Assembly: GCA_964600845.1 (NCBI GenBank)
Contig: CAZRJW010000018.1
Location: 1-22,564 of the forward strand
Source: JAGOTP01 sp964600845
GTDB taxonomy: Bacteria; Patescibacteriota; Patescibacteriia; 2-12-FULL-60-25
Length of the DNA: 22,564 nt
Direction: 5' to 3'
This document shows positions 15,394-22,564 of the stretch, piece after piece (the first letter of the stretch is position 1; each line of letters opens with the position of its first letter). The notes beneath the pieces were generated by a model. The model had not been told where the DNA came from. It worked only from the letters and a program-made list of their open reading frames with translations, and did no database searches. A program made the position numbers and the translations under genes.

Positions 15394-15422
15394 CTGCCGC
15401 GCTGAGTGATCAGCGCTTGCAG
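15394..15422. terminator. Nested hairpin 40 bases past the 422-aa gene
   Basis: A perfect 7-bp stem (GCGCTGA, 15399-15405, with TCAGCGC, 15410-15416) has a four-base loop and an outer CTGC/GCAG pairing (15394-15397 with 15419-15422). It lies just after the stop of the minus-strand 422-aa gene but lacks a T-run, so it is a factor-assisted or weak terminator, or a 3' end stabiliser. Confidence 0.35.
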
Positions 15423-15461
15423 CCTGGCATGTTCCGCAGCATGTGCGGGGAAGGGGTGAAA

Positions 15462-16730
15462 CTACGGGGCTTCGCTCGCCAGCTGACGCAGACGATCGAC
15501 CGAGACGCCAGACCGGTCGGCAATCGCAGCAAACAGCTCGTCGAGCTCCTGCAGCGCCTTCGCCTCTTTGGCCTTTTCCTGACGCTCCTTGATGGCGTCT
15601 TGATCCGCCATAGCGTCCATTGCCTCGCTCTCGGCTGCTTCGAGCGCTCGCTGAGTCGTGAGGAGCTGCTGTCGTTTGGCCTCGAAGGTGGCCATATGCC
15701 TCTTCTGGACGTCGCGCGCAGTGACCAGCTCAGCTTCGAGCCGCTCACACAGTCGCGTGCTCTCTTCGAGCATGACCTCGAGATCGGGATGAGTCGCCCT
15801 GATACAATCGAGCTCCTTCTGGAGGCGCTCGTGTTCGGCCGCCGCGAGGGTGACCCGCTGTTCGGCCGCCGCGACTTCGTCCGGCGGCAACGAGCTCTTC
15901 TGTCCGAGGCTCGCGACGATCCTCGCCGCGATTTCACAGATCGGCTCGTACACCTGATCCCCCTCATTACCGAGGAAGACGATGCCAGGCACCTGCTCCT
16001 GGAGACGATGAAGCAGAGCGTCATCCAGCATGCCGGTCTCGGCCCGGGAAAGAACGGTCGGCACACGCTTCTGACCATCAATCCCTTTCTTCTCGACGCC
16101 CGCGAGCAGCTGGCGGAGAGTGATCAGAGTTTCGGGCTTGAGGCCCTCGATATCGTCGCGGAGACGCTCCTTGTTCGGGCGCACAGCCGCGTAGACCAGC
16201 GGCGCGATCTCGCACAGACATTCTTGGACCACGAGGCTACGCAGAACGATGTCGACCGGGACCTTCGAATCGAGTCCCAGCGCGACCAGCAGCCTGGCGC
16301 CCATCTCAGGTGCCAAACGACTGAAGACGATACCGTTCGGCAGAGCTGCCATGGCGAGGCGGCGCTGCTTCGGGTTTTTCGCGAGGGTGCTGTAGACCAT
16401 CGCGGCGTGCGTGAGACACTCCGTGTTGAAGGTCGGCATCGGCGCACCCTTGAGATGCACCGTCACCTCGAACCGGGCATCGCCCCCGGTCTCGGCGCGG
16501 ATGTTCGCTGTAAACACGGTCGCGTCGGGCTTGACCGAGTCGAACTTGAAGGCGGGGGTGCCACTTGCGCACTTCACCTGCCGACCAACCTCGAATTTCC
16601 ATTCCCCGGCGGGAGCTCCCGCGATGTACAGGACAGCCTGGAGGGCCGTCTCGAGAGCCCCATCGGGCGCCCAGTATCCGCGAATCCGCCGATCACTCTT
16701 CTGCACATTGTAGCCATCGATCGTGCCCAT
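15462..16730 (-). CDS. Orphan 422-aa protein with C-terminal coiled coil, GC-rich
   Basis: I do not recognise this protein. Residues 1-110 look beta-rich (a globular domain beginning MGTIDGYNVQKSDRRIRGYW), 110-275 look helical/mixed, and about 284-403 form a long Glu/Ala/Gln-rich coiled coil ending in a short helix with GVSVDRLRQLA. There is no signal peptide or membrane span, so it is probably a cytosolic, self-associating protein. The DNA is very GC-rich (44 G/C among bases 15841-15900). The start is well supported: AGGA lies five bases before the ATG and a TTGACA-N17 promoter lies further upstream. The opposite strand is also open for 517 codons, but that frame reads like an antisense shadow. 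Promoter, leader and trailing hairpins make it a stand-alone unit, probably acquired by transfer. Confidence 0.75.
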   Translation of the reverse strand: MGTIDGYNVQKSDRRIRGYWAPDGALETALQAVLYIAGAPAGEWKFEVGRQVKCASGTPAFKFDSVKPDATVFTANIRAETGGDARFEVTVHLKGAPMPTFNTECLTHAAMVYSTLAKNPKQRRLAMAALPNGIVFSRLAPEMGARLLVALGLDSKVPVDIVLRSLVVQECLCEIAPLVYAAVRPNKERLRDDIEGLKPETLITLRQLLAGVEKKGIDGQKRVPTVLSRAETGMLDDALLHRLQEQVPGIVFLGNEGDQVYEPICEIAARIVASLGQKSSLPPDEVAAAEQRVTLAAAEHERLQKELDCIRATHPDLEVMLEESTRLCERLEAELVTARDVQKRHMATFEAKRQQLLTTQRALEAAESEAMDAMADQDAIKERQEKAKEAKALQELDELFAAIADRSGVSVDRLRQLASEAP

Positions 16731-16797
16731 CGTCGTCCTACTTTCAGGCTCCTAAAGAGCCATTAACCCTCTCCTCACTCTGAGGTAGGGACCGGCT

Positions 16798-16826
16798 ATT
16801 TAGCCTTATTTAAGCTGTTTTGTCAA
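16798..16826 (-). promoter_or_regulatory. Promoter of the 422-aa gene
   Basis: On the minus strand a perfect TTGACA (16821-16826) is followed after 17 bases by CTAAAT (16798-16803). The predicted transcript has a leader of about 60 bases and a Shine-Dalgarno AGGA before the ATG at 16730. The -10 is only three of six bases, but the -35 and spacing are ideal. Confidence 0.55.
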
Positions 16827-16841
16827 TAATATCCTGAATAG

Positions 16842-16870
16842 CAATAACTCCCCATCTGAGGGAGTTATTG
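16842..16870. terminator. Hairpin after the giant surface-protein gene
   Basis: An 11-bp perfect stem (16842-16852 with 16860-16870) with a seven-base loop lies 36 bases past the minus-strand surface-protein stop and just upstream of the 422-aa gene promoter. The U-tract is weak (TTATTGCTATT), but the position is right for a terminator insulating the two genes. Confidence 0.6.
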
Positions 16871-16905
16871 TGATCGTTTCCGCGGAAGGGGTGCTCGACC
16901 TGTTC

Positions 16906-19900
16906 TTAGTTTGGCTTCACATATCCCAGAACCCGCACAGCCGCCCACTGGAATGGATCTGATGGACTCTTTTTGAAGAGTTTTTTGAATTCCTGAATTC
17001 CCTGCGCTTCTTCTTTCAGGTCTCGTGGGAACCGAATGCGGTACATGAGCGCATTCCAGGCGAGATCTTCAGAAGGATCTTTAAAGTTTGGGAGGTGGCC
17101 GTAGATCGCTTGGAATGTTTGACGCACCCTCGGGAGCTGGGCAATCTCAGCGGAAAGATTTCGATATTCCGGCTTCATCCCGCGCGCTAAGCGTTCAAGA
17201 TCCGAAGGAGAAACCGTTCCCGTCTTCATCGTCTGAAGCGCGTCACGAATCAACGCACGACGCTCTCCAGATCCCAAATTGCGAGTCCGTTCAGAGATCC
17301 CGTACGTCACGAAGTTCGCCAGCACAAGATTCTGTTCATCATTCAACGGAACGCGGAATTCACGCGCGTCTTGCGTCAAAAGCTTCGCGCTCTTTGCTTC
17401 AGAGGCAAAATCACGCGACCCATTCGTTGCTTGGACCAGCGATTTTATATCCGTTGGATTCAAGATCGTGACCACTTGCTGCCCTGGAAAAACGACTGGA
17501 GCTGGTGGAGGAATCGTTACATTTTGAGCCGGAGCAACAATGATGACAACAGGGGCCGTGGTAACGACCGGCTCAGGGGCGGGAGTCAAAGAGAAGATAT
17601 TCTGGGCTGCTCCACCTCCTCCGCCACCGCCAGCTGATGAAGCTCCTCCCCCTGGATTATCGCTATCCTGAATCGCTACGGTCACCGAGGAGATGGAGAG
17701 CGCCGGCAGATAGCCGATACCGGTCGAAGAAGCGACATGCGAGATCGTTCCCGTCTGATTAGACTGGAACGACGTATCATCCACCGTAGATATGGTGACG
17801 GTCTGCGGAGTACTCCAATCGCTCGCTGTAAATGTGAGGATAGAGGCGGATAGACTCAGACGTGCATTGGAAGCTGCAAGTGAGATCTCAACCGTCGAAG
17901 TTGGAGCCGTCGTCAGAACGATCGTATACGAATCAGTAGCCCGACCTTCCGTGACCGAAGCGGATGTCTTGGACACGCTTACGCCCGCCGAATCGTCGTC
18001 TGTGATCGTGGCGTTGATGATTGCAGGCAAAAGGCTCGAATAGCCATAAGCCGTCGTTGAAACGGTTGGAGTAATCGTTCCCACATGCGCACCTTCAGAG
18101 ACTGTATCGTCCGTAGCCGTAACTGTGACTTCTACCGGCACATTCCAGTTCAAGGACGTGAAGTCGATCGTGGAAGTTGAGAGCGTGACGCCATTCGTGG
18201 TCGTAGCAAAGAGAATCTGGACGGTTGCTGCTGGGGCGGTTGTTAACACAACTTGAAACGTGTCCGTGAGTAATCCTTCTGTAACTGCAAGCGTATTACT
18301 ATCCGTGAACGTAATACCTGCCGTGTCGTTATCAGTGACCGTAGCCTCGACAGAGAGGAGTTCCAAATCCGCGTATCCGTACGCGGTCGTCACAACCGTG
18401 TGCACGATATCAACCACCTGCGAAGGCTCATCGATCGAATCGTTACTCGCTTCGACGGTAATCTCGAACGGAACGCTCCAGTTAGAGCTATCAAAAGAGA
18501 TCGATGGGGCGGACACGGTCACTTGAGCGTTCGGCGAGAGAAGAACCTGGACCGTTGACGTTGGCTCAGAATCGAGAACGACCGAGTATGTATCCGTCGT
18601 CCCTCCCTCAGTAACGTCGACAGCTGTTTGTAAGAATACGATGCCAGCGGAATCATTGTCGGTAATCGTCCCGATAAAGGAAGAAATGCCAAGCCCTTCG
18701 TATCCATACGCGTACGCGGAGGTCGTGAGAAGTGGCTGGATGCTCGTCGCATGCGTTCCTTCGTAGACGGCGTCATTCGTCCCCGTTACGTACACTGTCT
18801 GGATGACGTTCCAATCCGAGGAGGTAAAAGTGAGAGTAGAAGTCGAAAGGGTGAGGCCATACGTAGAGGTCGAGAAACTGATCTGAATGGTGGACGTTGG
18901 CGCGGAATCGAGGACGACCGTGAAAGCGTCGGCGATGCCGCCCTCGGTGACGGCGAGGGGGCCTGAAACTTGGGTGATGGTGACACCCGCCGTGTCGTTA
19001 TCAAGAATCGTATAAAACGTACTCGTATTCGACCCAATAAGCGCATTAATCGGGGAAGAGAGCTCGATCCCAATCGTTTCATTCAGCTCATCGACGTCGT
19101 CGTCCCCAATCATAAGAGAAATCGTGGTTGAAGTTTCTCCAGCAGGAATCATCGCCTCACCGGTCGCAAGCGTATAGTCCGTCCCCGCTCCTTCGGCCGT
19201 GGTTGAGGCGGTGATAATGCTGTAAGTCGTCGTGACATTTTCGAAGTGCGGAGCGTTCAGCAGAATACGAACAGACGTCGCCGTAACACTTTCGAGACCG
19301 GAGCCTGTCACGCTCTCAAAAGAGAGGTATCGTGACGTGACATCAATCGCAAACGCGATCGCGCCAGCGTTCGCCGTTTCATATGAGGATGCAGCCGCAT
19401 TTTCATCTATCGCTTTCACTTGCCAATAGTAGGAACCGTTGGAGAGAGTGATGCCGTCGCCTACCGCGTATGACCCCACTTGTCCAACCTGGAAGGATTG
19501 TTCGCCCTGAACGGCAAGATCGCTCGTATAATCAATGATCGGCGAACCGAAGTCCGCTGAATCATCAATTTGGATCTGATATTTCACGGTATCCGCTCCG
19601 TCTGAATCGTTAAGCGTAAAAGAGAACGTAGGCGTCGCCGTACTCGTCGTCGAACCGTCTACGAGAGATGGTTGACCGAGCAGTGTCGGTGCGTCTGGAG
19701 CGACGTTCAAGGGGGTGTAAAAAATGCGAAACGCATCCAGACCAACCGGCTGCGCACCATTCGATACAAAGATCACTCGCGTGTACAGCGTCCCTGTCCC
19801 AACCTGCGTCTGAAAAAGTGGGAGGTATGAATTTACGGTCGAGAACGTGTTTGTCTGACTCACAGAATCCGTCGCTGCTGCCCAAGTACTCCCATTCCAA

Positions 19901-22362
19901 TAGTTCCAGGTGGAGTTATCGGTAGAAAATTGATAATAGACCAAACCCGTTGACCCCGGCATCAAATCCTCCTCTATACGATATAACGCCGCATATTCTG
20001 GATTAGAAGTCGTAGGTACTAAGATTATATCGGCAAAAACTCCAGCCACCTGTTCTGAGCCAAAAGAAACTGTCGGATCTGAGGCAGCATACTGACGAAT
20101 ACGATAATCATCCGCTGACATCGTATCGGATACTCCACCACCATCCAGGTCAAAATTAAAACCAGTCATCCCTGCACTCGAAAGAGAAGCATCCGTTGTT
20201 GAGTTCTTTAAAACGTCATCCACATAAAATTTTTGGCTTGTCCCTGCTACAATATACTTAATTTTATAAGCCACGCCTGAGCTATTTGTAAAGGCCACTT
20301 GGCTAAGTTGCGCCCAGCCACCACCAACGCGCTTAGCACTCACCGCCGTATCTCCAGTCTCCCATAAATCAAACCCTGCCGTGTAGAGGTTATTATCATT
20401 CGTATAGCGCGCTGTTACCGCCGCTTGCGATCGATTGTTTGCGCTCTCATCGTTAGCGATAACGATTGTTTCAATAACGACGTCTGTAGCCGAATACCCA
20501 GTAGCGATAACCTGATCAAACCCTCCTGTACCTCCGATAACTAATTTACCTGTCGCCGCAGAAACCGTCGTGACACCCCCTCCTTCGTGCGTTGCGGTCC
20601 ATCCCGTGTAGTCGCCATCATTAAAATCATCAAAAAAAGCAAAGGTACTCGTACCGCTGCTCGTAGAAACGACGCTCAAGTTCCCATAGTACATCCGAAT
20701 ATCAGTCGTTGCTGATGCTGCTAAAGAAGGAATCTTGACCCAAAAAACTGCTGACACGCCATCTGTTTTTGATTCTAGCCAGTAGGAAATATCTGTAGTG
20801 CCATCTGATGATGAGAATCGAACATCAGCGAAGGTAGACTGCATATTTGCAACGTAGTCAACCGTCACTTTTACTTGCATGTCCGTCAATATTGACGCGT
20901 TCGCATTCGTAATCGTTAAAACCTTATAGTTACTCCACCCAGGATAGGGTGTCGCTGCGTACGTACCAGCCCCTAGGTCCTTGAGACGCGCGTACCCGTT
21001 ACTCGAAGCATTCACCTCTATATCCGTCGCATTATACGCAAACGCCGCAGCCGGGGTCACGTCATCAAAATTCCAACTTTGGGTGGAACTTGCGCCCACA
21101 TAAAGAGTCGTGAATGCGTTCACGATTGACCAACTAGAGCCGCCTACCGTATTTGCATGACGCACAAAAGCATAATAGGTAGTACTTGCCGCCAAAGTGC
21201 TTTGTCCAGCGAGCGCTCCAGCAAACGTTCCTTTTGACGCATTCACTACGATCGAACTGAGATCATCGGTATCCCCTAACGAGGACCAAACCGCACTCGC
21301 CCCTACGCTATCTGAGGTGACTTTCCAGTCCGTCGAAAGATGCGTCAAGTTGTCCGGGCTATTATCGTAAATACTGCTTCCTAATGTCGGATTTATCGAG
21401 GCATTATAGCTACCAGCAATGGGCGAGGTAAGAGATGGTGTCGATGGGGCAGTATAGGTCTTCGTATACGTTGTACCACTCATCCCAGGACCGCTCCCGG
21501 TTCCACCAGATACTACTAACGTTCCTGAAAAGGCGAGATCGCTGGAATAGAGGGCAATTCTTCCGCCACCACCGGCACCGGTATTTCCATCTACCTGATT
21601 TCCTCCATTCGCACTGATCGTTCCACTCCCGACGAAGGTATGTGCCGAGATATAAATCGACCCACCTGAAGCGCTCAGACCACCGTTGGCCGTGATCGAG
21701 CCACTCACCGTCACCGCTCCTGAAGCTATAAGGAAAATCTGGCCCCCACCCGTTCCCCCGTTTCCATTACCTCCACTCGAACCGAGTAGAACTGGATATG
21801 TTGACGAACCATATATCGCACCCGGTCCCGCATAGTAGCCGGATCCTCCCAATCCCCCATGACTAGCCCCACCATAGCGCCAGGCGAAACCAGCGGTAGC
21901 CACCGTACAAACATTGCTACTGTTTGGGCCGCTTCCATCAATTCCTCCCGTATTCATACACCCTTTTACATCTGTATTTATGGATCCAGTTACCGTGATA
22001 TTTCGCGCAGTCACCGTAAGACCCGTCGGATTCTGTTCAATATGCGAGAGCACTGCCCCTGATTCGATCACAAGATCATCTGCCGCTCCCAAAATCATCT
22101 GCCCTGATACCCCCATAGTCATGGTATTGCCTGTTTTCACGGTAACGATTCCGCCACCCAAGTCCACCGTCCCGATCCAGGTCGTACTTACGTTATTCGT
22201 GATATCAATCGCCGTACAGGCATTGTCGTTCACATAAGTCTGCGTCACAACCGTATCCGTTGTAACACTGCACGTTGCAGCCGCTACCGGGCGCAGGAAA
22301 ACCAACGTACCAAGGAGAAAGAATATCGCCGCCAACAAGGAACTACCCAAAATAGGCTTCAT
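16906..22362 (-). CDS. Giant secreted surface protein: Gly-rich, DUF2341-like, Calx-beta repeats, three-fold C-terminal module
   Basis: An 1818-aa exported protein. A signal peptide (about 1-30, ending FLRPVAAA) leads into a Gly-rich, beta-helix-like region (to about 310), a fibronectin-like segment (310-430), a DUF2341-like/lectin-like domain beginning YPGWSNYKVLTITNA (about 470-760) and a second Fn3-like segment. Next come five Calx-beta-type repeats (about 1005-1567), four of them ending in ITDNDxAG or a close variant, with Asp-rich loops typical of calcium binding. A Gly run and Pro-rich linker (1569-1635) lead to a charged helical C-terminal part (1640-1818) with three R-(N/D)-L-x-E repeats. 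No LPXTG or membrane anchor is visible, so this last part may hold it on the cell. Likely an S-layer or adhesin component. ATG at 22362 is chosen over a TTG at 22389 because a perfect extended -10 sits six bases upstream and the signal peptide starts there. Confidence 0.9.
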   Translation of the reverse strand: MKPILGSSLLAAIFFLLGTLVFLRPVAAATCSVTTDTVVTQTYVNDNACTAIDITNNVSTTWIGTVDLGGGIVTVKTGNTMTMGVSGQMILGAADDLVIESGAVLSHIEQNPTGLTVTARNITVTGSINTDVKGCMNTGGIDGSGPNSSNVCTVATAGFAWRYGGASHGGLGGSGYYAGPGAIYGSSTYPVLLGSSGGNGNGGTGGGQIFLIASGAVTVSGSITANGGLSASGGSIYISAHTFVGSGTISANGGNQVDGNTGAGGGGRIALYSSDLAFSGTLVVSGGTGSGPGMSGTTYTKTYTAPSTPSLTSPIAGSYNASINPTLGSSIYDNSPDNLTHLSTDWKVTSDSVGASAVWSSLGDTDDLSSIVVNASKGTFAGALAGQSTLAASTTYYAFVRHANTVGGSSWSIVNAFTTLYVGASSTQSWNFDDVTPAAAFAYNATDIEVNASSNGYARLKDLGAGTYAATPYPGWSNYKVLTITNANASILTDMQVKVTVDYVANMQSTFADVRFSSSDGTTDISYWLESKTDGVSAVFWVKIPSLAASATTDIRMYYGNLSVVSTSSGTSTFAFFDDFNDGDYTGWTATHEGGGVTTVSAATGKLVIGGTGGFDQVIATGYSATDVVIETIVIANDESANNRSQAAVTARYTNDNNLYTAGFDLWETGDTAVSAKRVGGGWAQLSQVAFTNSSGVAYKIKYIVAGTSQKFYVDDVLKNSTTDASLSSAGMTGFNFDLDGGGVSDTMSADDYRIRQYAASDPTVSFGSEQVAGVFADIILVPTTSNPEYAALYRIEEDLMPGSTGLVYYQFSTDNSTWNYWNGSTWAAATDSVSQTNTFSTVNSYLPLFQTQVGTGTLYTRVIFVSNGAQPVGLDAFRIFYTPLNVAPDAPTLLGQPSLVDGSTTSTATPTFSFTLNDSDGADTVKYQIQIDDSADFGSPIIDYTSDLAVQGEQSFQVGQVGSYAVGDGITLSNGSYYWQVKAIDENAAASSYETANAGAIAFAIDVTSRYLSFESVTGSGLESVTATSVRILLNAPHFENVTTTYSIITASTTAEGAGTDYTLATGEAMIPAGETSTTISLMIGDDDVDELNETIGIELSSPINALIGSNTSTFYTILDNDTAGVTITQVSGPLAVTEGGIADAFTVVLDSAPTSTIQISFSTSTYGLTLSTSTLTFTSSDWNVIQTVYVTGTNDAVYEGTHATSIQPLLTTSAYAYGYEGLGISSFIGTITDNDSAGIVFLQTAVDVTEGGTTDTYSVVLDSEPTSTVQVLLSPNAQVTVSAPSISFDSSNWSVPFEITVEASNDSIDEPSQVVDIVHTVVTTAYGYADLELLSVEATVTDNDTAGITFTDSNTLAVTEGLLTDTFQVVLTTAPAATVQILFATTTNGVTLSTSTIDFTSLNWNVPVEVTVTATDDTVSEGAHVGTITPTVSTTAYGYSSLLPAIINATITDDDSAGVSVSKTSASVTEGRATDSYTIVLTTAPTSTVEISLAASNARLSLSASILTFTASDWSTPQTVTISTVDDTSFQSNQTGTISHVASSTGIGYLPALSISSVTVAIQDSDNPGGGASSAGGGGGGGAAQNIFSLTPAPEPVVTTAPVVIIVAPAQNVTIPPPAPVVFPGQQVVTILNPTDIKSLVQATNGSRDFASEAKSAKLLTQDAREFRVPLNDEQNLVLANFVTYGISERTRNLGSGERRALIRDALQTMKTGTVSPSDLERLARGMKPEYRNLSAEIAQLPRVRQTFQAIYGHLPNFKDPSEDLAWNALMYRIRFPRDLKEEAQGIQEFKKLFKKSPSDPFQWAAVRVLGYVKPN

Positions 22363-22368
22363 GCGCGG

Positions 22369-22374
22369 ATTATA
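22369..22374 (-). promoter_or_regulatory. Extended -10 box, leaderless promoter of the surface-protein gene
   Basis: On the minus strand TGG-TATAAT is a perfect extended -10, ending exactly six bases before the ATG at 22362. No -35 match is needed for this class. Transcription should start at or beside the ATG, giving a leaderless mRNA. Confidence 0.7.
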
Positions 22375-22421
22375 CCATCCCTTATTCAATTACCATAGGC
22401 ATTATGTGTACCTACGTAAAT

Positions 22422-22454
22422 AAAAAAGCTCCGGCCACATGCCAGAGCTTTTTT
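22422..22454. terminator. Terminator of rpsI
   Basis: A stem of 10 bp (22422-22431 with 22445-22454) plus two further GG/CC pairs after one mismatch, around a seven-base loop, carries A6 and T6 tracts at its ends. It lies 45 bases past the rpsI stop on the minus strand and can act in both directions. Confidence 0.85.
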
Positions 22455-22499
22455 ATTTTTGCAAAGATTAACGCTTTGACTACCGCGTGGAGTGCGCGT

Positions 22500-22564
22500 T
22501 TAGCGCTTGGACCACTGAGGTGCGCGACGCGCTTTCTTCAGTCCGAACTTCTTACGTTCCTTGG
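22500..22564 (-). CDS. rpsI: 30S ribosomal protein S9, C-terminal end only
   Basis: The last 20 codons and a TAA stop are visible; the rest lies beyond the right edge. The encoded tail reads KERKKFGLKKARRAPQWSKR, matching the basic S9 C-terminus, which ends in the near-invariant SKR that reaches the P-site tRNA anticodon stem. The gene normally follows rplM (L13). It is followed by a strong intrinsic terminator and then the oppositely regulated surface-protein gene on the same strand. Confidence 0.93.
   Translation of the reverse strand, partial: KERKKFGLKKARRAPQWSKR

Larger units (their letters stand above)
14985..15461. other. Gene-poor, GC-rich, hairpin-rich segment
   Basis: Apart from the operon promoter at its left edge I see no convincing gene here. 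It contains several strong inverted repeats: AGCCGTTC (14995-15002) with GAACGGCT (15043-15050), enclosing GAGCC (15012-15016) with GGCTC (15030-15034); a 10-bp stem at 15289-15313; and a nested stem at 15394-15422. A minus-strand frame of about 100 codons (roughly 15407 to 15104) is open but has no good start and resembles no family I know. The structure would also suit a non-coding RNA, though I match it to no known RNA class. Confidence 0.5.

Noticed and set aside
15104..15407. Minus-strand frame of about 100 codons in the hairpin-rich segment
   Set aside because: No ATG with a ribosome site (only an internal TTG), no promoter of its own and no recognisable family; kept as part of the structured segment rather than called a gene.
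15213..16766. Plus-strand open frame of 517 codons opposite the 422-aa gene
   Set aside because: High GC keeps several frames open. This one reads like an antisense product (many Arg/Asp/His/Leu runs, no domain pattern) and lacks a ribosome site or promoter, while the minus frame has both plus a coherent coiled coil.
1..22564. CRISPR arrays, tRNA genes, rRNA genes and insertion-sequence transposases
   Set aside because: I looked for spaced direct repeats, cloverleaf-like segments, rRNA signatures and transposase motifs on both strands and saw none that hold up.

Overview
The window reads like chromosome of a small-genome bacterium, most likely a Candidate Phyla Radiation (Patescibacteria) member. 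The reasons are compact same-strand gene runs, few Shine-Dalgarno sites, several genes whose -10 box sits 6-7 bases before the start codon (predicted leaderless mRNAs), a giant Calx-beta/DUF2341-like surface protein, and housekeeping genes mixed with an envelope-glycan cluster. TGA acts as a normal stop (for example at the end of the HAD gene), which argues against the Gracilibacteria/Absconditabacteria code. The lineage is inferred from gene content and style, not from a marker phylogeny.

Layout. At the left edge (1-316, minus) is the 5' part of a GC-rich, predicted lipoprotein gene with a TTGACA-type promoter and a palindrome near its likely transcription start. Next come a SpoU/TrmH RNA methyltransferase (minus) and, divergently, an RlmD-type RNA m5U methyltransferase (plus). 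A 165-bp element with 28-base, 27/28-matching inverted ends fills the gap before era. Era opens a tight plus-strand run: an unknown 183-aa protein, a BCP-type peroxiredoxin, a superoxide dismutase and AhpC, closed by a strong bidirectional terminator at 5644-5678.

From 14964 back to 5703 nearly everything is on the minus strand: a previously unlisted 29-aa membrane peptide, a Wzx-type flippase, a GT4 glycosyltransferase, a fused GT2 plus O-antigen polymerase/ligase protein, a VKOR-type membrane oxidoreductase, a HAD phosphatase, leucyl aminopeptidase, a YruB-like glutaredoxin and an AT-rich 374-aa orphan. The first four look like a surface-polysaccharide export and assembly operon. VKOR would supply oxidising power for disulfides in exported proteins.

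The stretch 14985-16830 is different: GC-rich, rich in hairpins, and holding one 422-aa protein of unknown fold with a C-terminal coiled coil. It has its own TTGACA-N17 promoter, leader and Shine-Dalgarno site, a start style shared with the left-edge lipoprotein but not with the leaderless host genes. To its right is an 1818-aa secreted surface protein with a perfect extended -10 box six bases before its ATG. The right edge holds the last 20 codons of ribosomal protein S9 (rpsI) and its terminator.

The points most worth a second look are the GC-rich orphan unit and its odd start grammar, the inverted-repeat element upstream of era, the 29-aa peptide leading the glycan operon, and the three-fold C-terminal repeat of the surface protein.
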